Shown: piece after piece, positions 8,582 through 17,087 of the stretch
How positions within the stretch are numbered: position 1 is the stretch's first letter
How the letters are laid out: the number at the start of each line of letters is the position of its first letter
Assembly: GCF_038096175.1 (NCBI RefSeq)
Contig: NZ_CP151099.1
Coordinates: forward strand, 808,501 to 872,500
DNA from: Nostoc sp. UHCC 0302
GTDB taxonomy: Bacteria > Cyanobacteriota > Cyanobacteriia > Cyanobacteriales > Nostocaceae
Length of the DNA: 64,000 nucleotides
Direction: 5' to 3'
Made by a program: the position numbers and the translations under genes
Notes under the pieces: generated by a model
The model's database searches: none
Seen by the model: the letters and a program-made list of their open reading frames with translations, nothing else
Told to the model about the DNA's origin: nothing

Positions 8582-8609
8582 GTACAGACGCGATTAATCG
8601 CGTCTGTAC
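8582..8609. repeat. Perfect palindromic dispersed repeat
   Basis: The sequence is a near-perfect palindrome centred on GACGCGATTAATCGCGTC (8587-8604), flanked by GTACA and TGTAC. Related palindromes occur at 6286-6303, 12549-12604 and 21833-21881, always between genes. It lies 30 bp beyond the end of the VOC gene. Confidence 0.6.
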
Positions 8610-8637
8610 AAGAGTCTCTCCCTAATCCCAAATTCCT

Positions 8638-9039
8638 TTAAACAGCTCTTCCCCCAGTATGCGAGGAAGTCACAGTGAGTAGATAGCTATCTGGCCCAGT
8701 TAAGGTAAATGAACTGTGGATTTTGCCTATTTCAATCTCAGAAACTGTCAGTCCCCATTCTTTAAAAGTATCTCTAGTGGCAAAAACATCGTCCACCATC
8801 AAATCAAATGGTGCGTTTGTTCCAGGAGTGATCGCTTCAGATGTCGTTCTCAAAACTAAGTGCGTACCTCCCCGTAATTCTAAAACAGCTAATTGTTCTG
8901 ATTGAACAATCTGCCGCAGCCCTAGCTTGACGAAAAATTCGCTAGCTTCTGGTACATGACTGACATTTAATCTCACATGACCAATCGCTATAGGGGGACG
9001 GATATCAGTTTCTTTTGCAATAGTTTCTGGTAATGGCAT
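8638..9039 (-). CDS. VOC (glyoxalase/bleomycin-resistance) superfamily protein
   Basis: A 133-residue single-module VOC protein. It starts the fold with IGHVRLNVSHVPEASEFFVKLGL and continues with VLELRGGTHLVLR, FDLMVDDVFATRDTFKEWG and a final FTLTGPDSYLLTVTSS strand. This is the beta-alpha-beta3 repeat of the superfamily, which covers glyoxalases, dioxygenases and resistance proteins. Candidate metal-binding residues (His at IGHVRL, Glu in VLELRGG) are present, but the reaction cannot be told from sequence. The neighbours are amidase and acetolactate decarboxylase on the same strand. A separate promoter is likely, as about 50 bp separate it from the upstream gene. Confidence 0.75.
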   Translation of the reverse strand: MPLPETIAKETDIRPPIAIGHVRLNVSHVPEASEFFVKLGLRQIVQSEQLAVLELRGGTHLVLRTTSEAITPGTNAPFDLMVDDVFATRDTFKEWGLTVSEIEIGKIHSSFTLTGPDSYLLTVTSSHTGGRAV

Positions 9040-9092
9040 ATCTTCAACTCCACTTTATTCGCTGGCTTAGTTTTCCAGTACTTTCTACCAAT

Positions 9093-9884
9093 TTAGCGTT
9101 CAATTCTGTCGACTTCAGCAGCTCTACCATCTCCTAAGTCAGCTTGCCCAAATTCAGCCGTTTTGGGCAAATTTATCTCGATATTTGATATGGCGCTAAC
9201 TTCTACTTTAGCATTTTGTAATTCTCCGTCTAAAATATGTCCTCCTGTCTTACGATCTGTAGTTATGAAATGCAGATGATAGCCATTAACATTTACTCCT
9301 TGCATATAGGATGGTGTCCGAAAACCGATTATAGTCCCATTAATATTTCTTAATTCAAAAACTGATTGTGCTTTCACTGCCTCTACTAAAGGACGATAGG
9401 GCGGGGTTTGTTTGGGAACACTCCTAACTTTGAGATAAGGAAAATTACCTTGAATCCGAATAGCATAAATATAATTTTTCGTTGGGAAGCCCTTATCTAA
9501 AGATTGCTGAAATTGCTGATAATTTATTTTTTCTTGGATATTGATTAATTTCTCAGGTTTAAAAAATGTAACTGTGGCAAAAGGGCTAGTCATAGAATCT
9601 GGAATGACGGAGGCAACTCCATTAGATTTAATTTGGTAAAATGTGCCATTTAATCCAATCATTTCACCATCCAAAGTGTTGACTGTTCCAATCCCAAAAT
9701 CACCACGTTTTTTTAATTCTTTAAAAGTAATCTTGCCGTCATAAACACCTGCTGCAAGAGCGCTAATCGTAGATGTTTGAAATAAGATATTTGCGGGTTT
9801 ATTTTGCTGTGTTTTTCCAGGAAGAACTACACTCAATACAGTTATGGGTAAAACAGCAATCCAGAAATAATGCTTGAGTTGCAT
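9093..9884 (-). CDS. budA: Exported alpha-acetolactate decarboxylase
   Basis: A 263-residue protein with an N-terminal hydrophobic signal (MQLKHYFWIAVLPITVLSVV). The acetolactate decarboxylase fold follows: LFQTSTISALAAGVYDG, GDFGIGTVNTLDGEMIGLNG, and the zinc-binding region GYHLHFITTDRKTGGHILDG near residues 200-220 with the HxH...H pattern. The enzyme makes acetoin from acetolactate. Most family members are cytoplasmic, so the signal peptide is notable and suggests a periplasmic or lipid-anchored form. No acetolactate synthase gene is in the window. Family assignment is strong; the physiological role here is open. Confidence 0.85.
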   Translation of the reverse strand: MQLKHYFWIAVLPITVLSVVLPGKTQQNKPANILFQTSTISALAAGVYDGKITFKELKKRGDFGIGTVNTLDGEMIGLNGTFYQIKSNGVASVIPDSMTSPFATVTFFKPEKLINIQEKINYQQFQQSLDKGFPTKNYIYAIRIQGNFPYLKVRSVPKQTPPYRPLVEAVKAQSVFELRNINGTIIGFRTPSYMQGVNVNGYHLHFITTDRKTGGHILDGELQNAKVEVSAISNIEINLPKTAEFGQADLGDGRAAEVDRIER

Positions 9885-10371
9885 AAGCTAATAGTTCTTC
9901 CTCTTTTATATTAAAATTTTGTGATCGCCTACATAAACTGTCAAAAGTTAGATATACTAACAATTGAACTTCTGATATCTTGCAACTATAGCTAGCATCA
10001 GCCTCTATAGCACCAACTGCGCCATAAAATTATCTCCAATTGAAATTTAAAATAATTGTGAACTCCAACCTACTGCATAATGCTGTCAAAAGGATAAGGA
10101 GTTACCAGAGAATAGCTTACAACACAACTACATCTCTAAGCATTGGTGCAATAAAACTTTTTATCTAAAGCTTGATTATTCAGGTTATCTTGTGATAATT
10201 TTCTTTCTACACGCTCTAAAATACTTAATTTCTATCGACTTACCGTAAATTCAACTGTAGCTGTTGTTATTCACCTAGTGAGGGGGCCGAAGTTAAATTA
10301 GCTATTGTTATGTTTATTGCAGCCGAGAAAGCATCGCCAGTTAGAAAAAATTTCGTTTCCAGGGCAATCTT
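9885..10371. other. 487-bp intergenic region between divergent genes
   Basis: This is the divergent spacer between budA (-) and the MDR gene (+), so it must hold both promoters. It is AT-rich. I see no open frame, RNA gene or clear palindrome in it. Confidence 0.5.
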
Positions 10372-11319
10372 ATGAGCAAAATCCGCGCTGTGATTGTTGA
10401 TCCTAATGTGCCAGGGCGTTTGGCACTGAGTGAGGTGGCTGCACCAAAGCCTGCTCCAGATGAGGCACTAGTCAGAGTAGCGGCAATTTCCCTCAATCGG
10501 GGAGAGGTAAAACGTTCAACGACTGCTGAAGCAGGTTGGCAATCAGGTTGGGATTTAGCCGGTGTAGTCGAAGCCCCAGCTGCCGATGGCTCAGGCCCTC
10601 CCCAAGGAGCGCGTGTAGTGGGTTTACTCCGCGCTGGTGCTTGGGCAGAACAGGTAGCTGTTCCCAGCAATGCTTTAGCAGAAGTGCCAGCATCTGTATC
10701 CTTTGCCCAAGCTGCGACGCTACCTGTAGCGGGACTAACTGCTTATCATGCGTTGATTAAAGGCGGTTCACTATTAGGTCGCTCTGTTCTGATTACAGGT
10801 GCATCAGGGGGCGTTGGTTACTTCGCTATCCAATTAGCGCGGCTATCAGGAGCGCAGGTTACAGCATACATTCGCCAAGCTACCTATGAGAATTTTGTTA
10901 AAGAAGCAGGAGCGCAAACGGTAGTAATTGGTGAAGACCTCTCCGCAGCAAGTGAGTATGGCCCCTACCATCTGATTGTGGAGTCAGTGGGCGGCAAAAC
11001 ACTGGGAGTAGCCCTCGGTTTATTGGCACAAGATGGCAAAACTGTGCTGTATGGAGTCTCTGGGGGAGCAGAAGTGACCTTTAACGCTGCCCAATTCTTT
11101 GGAACTGGTAGCGTGAGCTTGTACGGTTTACGTCTGTTTGATGAATTGAGATTTGAATCAGCAGCAGTTGGTCTCAAAAGGCTTTTGAACCTAGTAGAAG
11201 CAGGCCAATTGCATCCGCACATAGATTTAGAAGCTTCTTGGACACAAATAGCTGATGTAGCGCAACAACTACTCGACAGGCGCTTTCCTGGCAAGGCTGT
11301 ATTGCAAGTATCAAATTGA
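10372..11319 (+). CDS. Zinc-independent MDR oxidoreductase (quinone-oxidoreductase type)
   Basis: A 315-residue medium-chain dehydrogenase/reductase. A GroES-like N-terminal domain (ALSEVAAPKPAPDEALVRVAAISLNRGEVKR) precedes a Rossmann domain with VLITGASGGVGYFAIQLARLSGAQVTAY (about residues 139-166). The usual structural-zinc cysteines and the catalytic GHE motif are missing, which places it with quinone oxidoreductase-like enzymes that use NADPH. It starts a same-strand run of six genes (10372-15812) with oxidoreductases, a dioxygenase and a flavin monooxygenase. A role in a catabolic or detoxification pathway is inferred from that run. Confidence 0.85.
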   Translation: MSKIRAVIVDPNVPGRLALSEVAAPKPAPDEALVRVAAISLNRGEVKRSTTAEAGWQSGWDLAGVVEAPAADGSGPPQGARVVGLLRAGAWAEQVAVPSNALAEVPASVSFAQAATLPVAGLTAYHALIKGGSLLGRSVLITGASGGVGYFAIQLARLSGAQVTAYIRQATYENFVKEAGAQTVVIGEDLSAASEYGPYHLIVESVGGKTLGVALGLLAQDGKTVLYGVSGGAEVTFNAAQFFGTGSVSLYGLRLFDELRFESAAVGLKRLLNLVEAGQLHPHIDLEASWTQIADVAQQLLDRRFPGKAVLQVSN

Positions 11320-11334
11320 GCATTAGCATCTGGA

Positions 11335-11685
11335 ATGAAAGACAATAACGATTTCTGGCTGAAAGTGGATCAGCTTGTAGCAACTAGTAATATCAAGATT
11401 GAGCGCCCACAAGGAACATCGCATCCACGATATCCAAGCTTTGTTTATCCCCTGGACTATGGATACTTGGAAGACACTCAAGCTGGAGATGGTAGTCCTA
11501 TTGATGTTTGGATAGGAACCTTATTTAGTAGAACAGTTACCGCTGTCATTTGTAGTGTTGATTTGGAAAAGCGAGATACAGAAATCAAGATACTTTTAGG
11601 CTGTACATCTGCTGAAAATCGAAACATCTTCGATATCCATAACAAAGGCTCTCAATCAGCAATTTTATTGGTTCGTGCTGAATAG
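11335..11685 (+). CDS. Inorganic pyrophosphatase-like protein
   Basis: A 116-residue protein resembling the front half of family I pyrophosphatases: IERPQGTSHPRYPSFVYPLDYGYLEDTQAGDGSPIDVWIG. In true enzymes the metal site reads DGDPxDV; here the second Asp is Ser (DGSPIDV). The later Asp/Lys metal-binding segment of the 170-residue enzymes is not visible. It is therefore a shortened PPase-fold protein whose catalytic ability is doubtful. The start ATG lies 15 bp after the MDR stop, and the downstream SDR begins 60 bp later, so it is probably co-transcribed with both. Confidence 0.75.
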   Translation: MKDNNDFWLKVDQLVATSNIKIERPQGTSHPRYPSFVYPLDYGYLEDTQAGDGSPIDVWIGTLFSRTVTAVICSVDLEKRDTEIKILLGCTSAENRNIFDIHNKGSQSAILLVRAE

Positions 11686-11745
11686 TTGGTCAATATTTAG
11701 CTTTTCGTTATTGCCACAGTTAAACCTAGTTGAGCGTGACTTTTT

Positions 11746-12546
11746 ATGAGCTTAGATTTAAAACTATCAGGTAAAACAGCGATTGTTACAGGAGGAAGTA
11801 CGGGTATTGGATTAGCTACCGCTAAAGCCCTCTATAGTGAAGGTGTGAGTGTGGCGATCGCAGCTCGTAATCAAGAACGATTAGATAATGCAGTAGCTGA
11901 CATCCAGTCCCTACCCACACCAGGGGCAAAAGTAATTGCCATCAGTGCCGACCTCACGAAAGCAGAGGATGTTGACAAAGTTGTTTCAACAGCACTGGCA
12001 CAGTTTGGTCAGATTGATATCTTAATTAACAATGCCGGGTCAGCCCGTGCTGGGTCTTTTCTAGAATCAACTGATGATTTATTTTTGGATGCTTGGAACT
12101 TAAAATTATTGGGCTATATCCGCCTAGTTAGAGCCGTCGTTCCCCATCAAAAAAGTCGCGGTGATGGACGGATTGTCAATATAGTTGGCGGTGCAGGACG
12201 TACACCTCGTCCTAACTTTCTAGCTGGTGGTACAAGCAATGCTGCTTTGCTCAACTTCACAAAGGGCATTTCTAAAGAGTTAGCCGAGTATAAGATTCGC
12301 ATTAATGCTATCTCTCCTGGTGCTACAGCTACTGAGCGTGCTGAGACTTTAGCTCGGCAGAACGCCCAAGCGCAAGGAATCACCGTCGAGCAAGTAAAGG
12401 CACAAAATATCCAAAGTATTCCTTTAAAAAGAATCGCCCAGCCAGAAGAAATTGCCGCGCTGGCGCTATTTTTGGTGTCTGATTTAGCTGCATCAATTAC
12501 AGGAACAGAGATTATCGTTGATGGCGGTTCTACCCCTGGTGTTTAG
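11746..12546 (+). CDS. Short-chain dehydrogenase/reductase lacking the YxxxK motif
   Basis: A 266-residue SDR. The cofactor motif TGGSTGIGLATA (about residues 17-28), NNAG (LINNAGSARAG, about 92) and the C-terminal INAISPGATATERAETLA are all in place. The end IVDGGSTPGV is standard. However, where classical SDRs have Ser...Tyr-x3-Lys, this protein reads NIVGGAGRTPRPNFLAGGTSNAALLNFTKG. Both the Ser and the catalytic Tyr are replaced, while the FTKG helix remains. It is an atypical or non-classical SDR that may bind NAD(P)H without standard reductase chemistry. It sits between the PPase-like and TauD-type genes. Confidence 0.88.
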   Translation: MSLDLKLSGKTAIVTGGSTGIGLATAKALYSEGVSVAIAARNQERLDNAVADIQSLPTPGAKVIAISADLTKAEDVDKVVSTALAQFGQIDILINNAGSARAGSFLESTDDLFLDAWNLKLLGYIRLVRAVVPHQKSRGDGRIVNIVGGAGRTPRPNFLAGGTSNAALLNFTKGISKELAEYKIRINAISPGATATERAETLARQNAQAQGITVEQVKAQNIQSIPLKRIAQPEEIAALALFLVSDLAASITGTEIIVDGGSTPGV

Positions 12547-12548
12547 CA

Positions 12549-12604
12549 GTAGAGACGCTATTAATCAGACGCGATGAATCAGACGCGGTGAATCGCGTCT
12601 CTAC
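12549..12604. repeat. Composite GACGCGAT palindrome repeat
   Basis: Inverted arms GTAGAGACGC (12549-12558) and GCGTCTCTAC (12595-12604) enclose two further GACGCG-type half sites. It begins 3 nt after the SDR stop and ends 38 bp before the TauD-type start. It belongs to the same palindrome family as 8582-8609. Confidence 0.55.
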
Positions 12605-12641
12605 ATTTTGTAAAAACATAAACTTTTTGGAGATCAAAAAC

Positions 12642-13556
12642 ATGGGTTCTCAATACTTTGATATCAAACCAGTTGCAGGACGTATTGGTGCAGAAATTAT
12701 TGGTGTTAATCTGAGTTCTAACCTCAGCGATGACATCATTAGCGATATTCGCAAAACTTTAGTCAAATACAAAGTGATCTTTTTCCGCGATCAGCAACAG
12801 CTCGACGCTAATGGACAGATCGCCTTTGCTCGTCGTTTCGGTGAACTCACTACAGCCCACCCCACCGTACCCTCGCTGCCAGAAAACCCAGAAATCTTAG
12901 ACCTGAATTATGGCCGCACCACTTCCCGCGCCAATAGCTGGCATACGGATGTAACATTCGTAGACCGTCCTCCTCTCGGTTCTATCTTACGAGCGCTTGA
13001 AATTCCCCCAAGCGGAGGCGATACAATCTGGGCAAACTCCGTGACTGCGTACCAAGATTTACCTACACATCTGCGTAATCTTGCAGACGAACTTTGGGCA
13101 GTACACAGCAATGCCTACGACTATGCAACTGGATTTGACCTACCTGAAGATGTCAAGGCTTACCGGGCTGTCTTCACCTCAACTGTATACGAGACTCTGC
13201 ACCCAGTTGTACGCATACATCCCGAATCTGGGGAGCGCGGGTTATTCATCGGCGGATTTGTGCGCCAGTTCCGTGGCTTATCAACAACTGAATCAGATGA
13301 CATTCTTCGGCTGTTGCAAGCTTATGTAACACGTCCTGAGAATACAGTCCGCTGGCGTTGGCAAGTTGGTGACGTCGCCTTTTGGGATAACCGGGCTACT
13401 CAACATTATGCGATCGCCGATTACGGTGACCAGCCGCGCCGCGTTCAGCGAGTCACAATTGTCGGCGACCTCCCAGTTGGAATCAATGGTAAACAAAGTG
13501 AGGCTATCAAGGGAGATGCTTCTAGCTACAACCGACGTGAGGCAGTGACTGTGTAG
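12642..13556 (+). CDS. TauD/TfdA-family alpha-ketoglutarate-dependent dioxygenase
   Basis: A 304-residue Fe(II)/2-oxoglutarate dioxygenase. The facial triad is clear: His101 and Asp103 in NSWHTDVTF and the distal His255 in RATQHYAIADYG. The 2-oxoglutarate-binding Arg follows (GDQPRRVQRVTI). TauD-family enzymes release sulfite from taurine or alkyl sulfonates or sulfates, or hydroxylate other small acids. I start it at 12642, where GGAG lies 9 nt upstream. An upstream in-frame codon at 12588 would translate a palindromic repeat and is rejected. A MITE was later inserted between this gene and the next monooxygenase gene. Taurine specificity cannot be proved; sulfonate or sulfate-ester use fits the neighbourhood. 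Confidence 0.9.
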   Translation: MGSQYFDIKPVAGRIGAEIIGVNLSSNLSDDIISDIRKTLVKYKVIFFRDQQQLDANGQIAFARRFGELTTAHPTVPSLPENPEILDLNYGRTTSRANSWHTDVTFVDRPPLGSILRALEIPPSGGDTIWANSVTAYQDLPTHLRNLADELWAVHSNAYDYATGFDLPEDVKAYRAVFTSTVYETLHPVVRIHPESGERGLFIGGFVRQFRGLSTTESDDILRLLQAYVTRPENTVRWRWQVGDVAFWDNRATQHYAIADYGDQPRRVQRVTIVGDLPVGINGKQSEAIKGDASSYNRREAVTV

Positions 13557-13572
13557 TACTTGGGAATGGGGC

Positions 13573-13750
13573 GAATGTCACGCTTGAAAACGTGAAACCT
13601 CGCGCTTGGCAGGGTCTAGTGTTTAAGACAATTAAACTTTAGTTGCGTCAAGGAGTTCAACATTTTCTTGATTTCCCAAACCTGCAACCCCACACCCCAC
13701 ACCCTATCATCCAGTTACATCAAGGGTTTACGCTTAACTGAGTGCCATTC
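13573..13750. mobile_element. MITE-like element with 10-bp target duplication
   Basis: A 178-bp element with degenerate inverted ends (GAATGTCAC... / ...GAGTGCCATTC). It is flanked by the perfect direct repeat GGAATGGGGC (13563-13572 and 13751-13760). Its interior (GTTTAAGACAATTAAAC, GTTGCGTCAAGGAGTTCAAC, CCCCACACCC) matches the copy at 60207-60409 in opposite orientation. It separates the TauD-type and flavin monooxygenase genes, which would otherwise be about 40 bp apart. The monooxygenase RBS lies just outside the element. Confidence 0.85.
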
Positions 13751-13775
13751 GGAATGGGGCATTGGAGAAGAAAAT

Positions 13776-15152
13776 ATGAGTACGAAAAAACAACTTAAAC
13801 TCGGAGCATTTTTACCCGGTAGTGGTCATCACGTCGCAGCATGGCGACACCCTAACGCCCAAGCAGATGGGGGTTTAAATTTCCAGCATTATAAGCAGCT
13901 GGCACAGACTGCCGAACGCGGCAAGTTTGATATGGTTTTCCTCGCAGATGGTTTAGCCGTCTGGGATAGAGGACAAGGAACTGAAGCTTTTAGCCGTTCG
14001 GGACAATTTAGCGTTCATTTTGAGCCTCTAACTTTGTTATCGGCTTTGTCTGTAGTGACAGAACGCATTGGCTTGGTAGCGACAGCATCGACAACTTATG
14101 AGGAACCTTTTCACCTCGCCCGCAAATTTGCATCCTTAGACTATCTCAGCGGTGGCCGTGCTGGGTGGAACGTTGTGACTTCTTCTGCCGAAGCCGCAGC
14201 TCAGAACTTCAGCCGGGAACAGCATTTGGAACACGCACTGCGCTACGATCGCGCAAGAGAATTCTTGGAGGTTACTAGCAAGCTTTGGGACAGTTGGGAG
14301 GATGATGCATTTATCCGCAATAAGGAATCAGGTGTTTACTTTACTCCAGAGAAACTGCATATTCCTAATCACAAGGGCAAACATTTCTCTGTGCGCGGCC
14401 CGCTGAATGTCGCCCGTCCACCGCAGGGATACCCAGTGATTGTTCAAGCTGGATCTTCTGAAGCTGGACAAGAACTAGCTGCACAAACAGCAGAAGCAAT
14501 CTTCACCGCCCAGCAGACGCTTGCAGAAGCACAGGCTTTTTATTCTAGTGTTAAGGGCAGACTCGCCAAATACGGACGTTCCCCTGAACATCTCAAGATT
14601 ATGCCGGGTGTATTTCCGGTAATTGGTAGAACTGAAGAGGAAGCGAAAGAGAAGTACGAGCAACTTCAGGAACTGATTCATCCGTCGGTTGGATTAGGAC
14701 TGCTTTCCGGGTTGGTTGGCGGACATGATTTATCGAAATACCCCTTGGATGGGCCATTGCCGGATTTACCAGATACTAATGCTGGCAAAAGCCGTTTGCA
14801 GCTCATTACTGACCTTGCTCGGAGAGAGAATTTAACGATTAGGCAACTGTATTTGTGGATTGCTGGCGCACGCGGGCATCGAACAATCCTTGGCACACCC
14901 CAACAGATTGCTGATCAACTAGAAGACTGGTTCGTTAATGGTGGGGCTGATGGATTCAACATTATGCCGCCTTGGTTACCTGGAGGTTTAGATGAATTCG
15001 TGGACTTAGTAATTCCCGAATTGCAACGGCGGGAACTGTTCCGTACGGAGTACGAAGGACAAACTCTGCGGGAAAACCTTGGTTTACTCCGTCCAGAAAA
15101 CCAATTCAGCAAAATTGTAGAATCTCCTGAACTAGTTAGCGCTGCTACATAA
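13776..15152 (+). CDS. NtaA/SnaA/DszA-type FMN-dependent monooxygenase (LLM class)
   Basis: A 458-residue bacterial luciferase-like monooxygenase. Typical features are LGAFLPGSGHHVAAWRHP at the N-terminus, AERGKFDMVFLADGL (about 45-60) and ERIGLVATASTTYEEPFHLARKFASLD (about 100-130). GRAGWNVVTSSAEAAAQNF and VIVQAGSSEAGQELAA (about 225) follow. These match the nitrilotriacetate / pristinamycin / dibenzothiophene-sulfone monooxygenase group, which needs FMNH2 from a separate reductase. The start at 13776 has GGAG 8 nt upstream; the longer open frame from 13668 translates the MITE. With the TauD-type enzyme upstream and a GST downstream, oxidative cleavage of an organosulfur or organonitrogen compound is the best guess. 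Confidence 0.9.
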   Translation: MSTKKQLKLGAFLPGSGHHVAAWRHPNAQADGGLNFQHYKQLAQTAERGKFDMVFLADGLAVWDRGQGTEAFSRSGQFSVHFEPLTLLSALSVVTERIGLVATASTTYEEPFHLARKFASLDYLSGGRAGWNVVTSSAEAAAQNFSREQHLEHALRYDRAREFLEVTSKLWDSWEDDAFIRNKESGVYFTPEKLHIPNHKGKHFSVRGPLNVARPPQGYPVIVQAGSSEAGQELAAQTAEAIFTAQQTLAEAQAFYSSVKGRLAKYGRSPEHLKIMPGVFPVIGRTEEEAKEKYEQLQELIHPSVGLGLLSGLVGGHDLSKYPLDGPLPDLPDTNAGKSRLQLITDLARRENLTIRQLYLWIAGARGHRTILGTPQQIADQLEDWFVNGGADGFNIMPPWLPGGLDEFVDLVIPELQRRELFRTEYEGQTLRENLGLLRPENQFSKIVESPELVSAAT

Positions 15153-15215
15153 TTACACTGAGATAGAATGCTGTAGTTTAGCTAGACTTTATCAGAGGGG
15201 CGATCGCACTTTTTT

Positions 15216-15812
15216 ATGAAACTCTTTTACACGGATAAATCCCAATATGCACGCATAGCGCGGGTTGCGATCATTGAACTCAGTTTAACTGAGCGCGTCG
15301 AACTGCAAAAAGTCACAGTACGCGATCGCAATAGCGAATTACTCAATTACAATCCCACAGGTAAAGTTCCCACCCTAGCGACTGATGACGGATTCATCTT
15401 GAGTGAAACGCGGATCATCGTCAGTTATCTCAATCGCTTAAATCCCGAAATCAAAATTGTCGCTGACGATTCCGACGGATTTTCACAGCAGCTTGAAGGT
15501 TTTACAACTGCATTTATAGATGGTATCAGTACGTGGGCAAGAGAGCGTATCTTTCGTGCAGAAAGCGAGCAATCACCAAAAATAATCGAGTTAGAGCGAT
15601 CACGGGCTTTAAGAATCTTGGACTACTTCGAGAAAATTTCAGATAAACTCGACCAAACTCCTAAGCTTGCTCATATAACCCTCGCGTCTGCACTGGGGCT
15701 GGAGATTCGTTTGCCGGAATTGCAATGGCGGCAGAATTATCCTAAAGTTGCACAGTGGTATGATGAATTCTCTGCACGTCCCTCTCTGCAAGAGACGAAA
15801 CCAGACTCTTAA
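15216..15812 (+). CDS. Glutathione S-transferase family protein
   Basis: A 198-residue GST. The thioredoxin-like domain MKLFYTDKSQYARIARVAI (residues 1-19) has Ser9 in the usual active-site region. NPTGKVPTL and LSETRIIVSYL give the glutathione-binding loop and helix. The C-terminal domain is helical and slightly short. It lies 63 bp after the flavin monooxygenase on the same strand, with a HIP1 octamer in the gap, and closes the six-gene run. GSH conjugation of an oxidised product would fit the monooxygenase next door; this is inference. Confidence 0.82.
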   Translation: MKLFYTDKSQYARIARVAIIELSLTERVELQKVTVRDRNSELLNYNPTGKVPTLATDDGFILSETRIIVSYLNRLNPEIKIVADDSDGFSQQLEGFTTAFIDGISTWARERIFRAESEQSPKIIELERSRALRILDYFEKISDKLDQTPKLAHITLASALGLEIRLPELQWRQNYPKVAQWYDEFSARPSLQETKPDS

Positions 15813-15980
15813 AAGAAGATTGGGAATTAGTTTGATATCAACTCGTTTAGAATTTTAGGGTAAGGGTCTATTAATTAAAGTCACAGCTTGGCGCTAGGAA
15901 TTTGATCCCCTCAAACTTCCTTTAGTGTGTCAGTCTAGTGGTTTCGGCAATACAATCAGGTCTTAAGAAACCTTTTTAGC

Positions 15981-16943
15981 GTGTTGGGCATCCTGACGGT
16001 TCTTCTATCCTCATTTTTTTTGACGTTTCACAACGTTACTGTCCGAGTCTTATTTTCAGAACATCTCGTGCTGGGTTTATTTTTACTCGGTGGATATGTT
16101 GAACCGAATTTAGAGAATTCATTCTTGCTGATGTTTATGCGAATGCTGCTAGTAGTTCCCCTCATGGCGGCTTTATCATTCAAGCTTTATCCATCTGCTC
16201 TTAAAGAATTCCAAGGATTGTTTACTCAAAAACGCTCTTATGTTCTATTGCAAGCGTTAGGCTGTGGGGTACTAATGTTTGTTTATGTTGCCTCACTCTA
16301 CATCGCTATTGGCTTGATTCCCACTGGAATTGCCCTGACCCTCTTCTTCACTTATCCTGTGTTTACGGCGCTGCTTGCTTGGAAGTTTTTTGGCGATCGC
16401 CCTACGCGCTTTCGTTGGCTGGTTATGGGCATTATTCTCGTGGGCGGCGCTCTTACCATTCCTCAATCTTCTGCCAGCTACAGTAGTCATTCTATTGCTA
16501 TTGGCATTTTCGCTAGCCTGATTGCTGGAATCGTTTACGCCTTTTATAACGTCATCGCCCAAAAATGTTTAGAAAATTTCCATCCAGTTCCTTTCACTTG
16601 GATCAGTTTTGCCTCTACCTTGCTGCTCTCCGGTGTGAGCTTACTGTTCTTTTCACCTAAGAGCGCCCAACTTGATTGGACGCCCCTATGGATTGGCAGC
16701 ATCTTTTCTGGTCTAGTCAGCTTTATTGGTCACACTCTGAACAATCTGGGAATTCGCATGATTGGCGCAACTACCGCCTCTATAATCGGCTCTAGCAGTC
16801 CAGCAATGACAGCGCTAGTTGCATGGGTAACCATTAGCGAAACTTTAAACTTGATTCAGAATTTAGGCATTGGTATTGTCACATTTGGAATTGCGTTACT
16901 GAGTGGAGAAAGTTTGATTAAATCACTCAAAATTAGGGGTTAA
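15981..16943 (+). CDS. EamA-family (DMT) metabolite transporter
   Basis: A 320-residue membrane protein with about ten hydrophobic helices in two EamA repeats. The first has IGLIPTGIALTLFFTYPVFTALLAWKFFGDRP; the second has IGATTASIIGSSSPAMTALVAWVTISETLN. DMT permeases export amino acids, purines or other small metabolites. The assigned start is GTG at 15981 with no strong RBS, so a different start is possible. The gene stands alone between the GST run and the broken HAD gene. Confidence 0.82.
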   Translation: MLGILTVLLSSFFLTFHNVTVRVLFSEHLVLGLFLLGGYVEPNLENSFLLMFMRMLLVVPLMAALSFKLYPSALKEFQGLFTQKRSYVLLQALGCGVLMFVYVASLYIAIGLIPTGIALTLFFTYPVFTALLAWKFFGDRPTRFRWLVMGIILVGGALTIPQSSASYSSHSIAIGIFASLIAGIVYAFYNVIAQKCLENFHPVPFTWISFASTLLLSGVSLLFFSPKSAQLDWTPLWIGSIFSGLVSFIGHTLNNLGIRMIGATTASIIGSSSPAMTALVAWVTISETLNLIQNLGIGIVTFGIALLSGESLIKSLKIRG

Positions 16944-17051
16944 ATTTGGGTTTTGGCATTGAGTATTTCGTAATTTTATAAGACTTTATGTAATGCAACT
17001 TATCCAGATTACAATTTACTTTTTTAATTACAAATTATGTTAGCTTAGCCC

Positions 17052-17083
17052 ATTACGAATTACGAATTACGAATTACGAATTA
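17052..17083. repeat. Heptameric tandem repeat (STRR-type)
   Basis: About four and a half copies of the 7-bp unit ATTACGA lie directly upstream of the HAD gene start (17088). Heptameric tandem repeats of this kind are typical of heterocystous cyanobacteria. A second array is at 26336-26359. Confidence 0.85.
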
Positions 17084-17087
17084 ATAT

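Noticed and set aside
12588-12641. N-terminal extension of the TauD-type protein (MNRVSTFCKNINFLEIKN).
   Set aside because: It translates the right part of a dispersed palindrome. A Shine-Dalgarno sequence fits ATG 12642 and the shorter protein matches the family length.
13668-13775. N-terminal extension of the flavin monooxygenase.
   Set aside because: These codons lie inside the MITE; the RBS and family start point to 13776.
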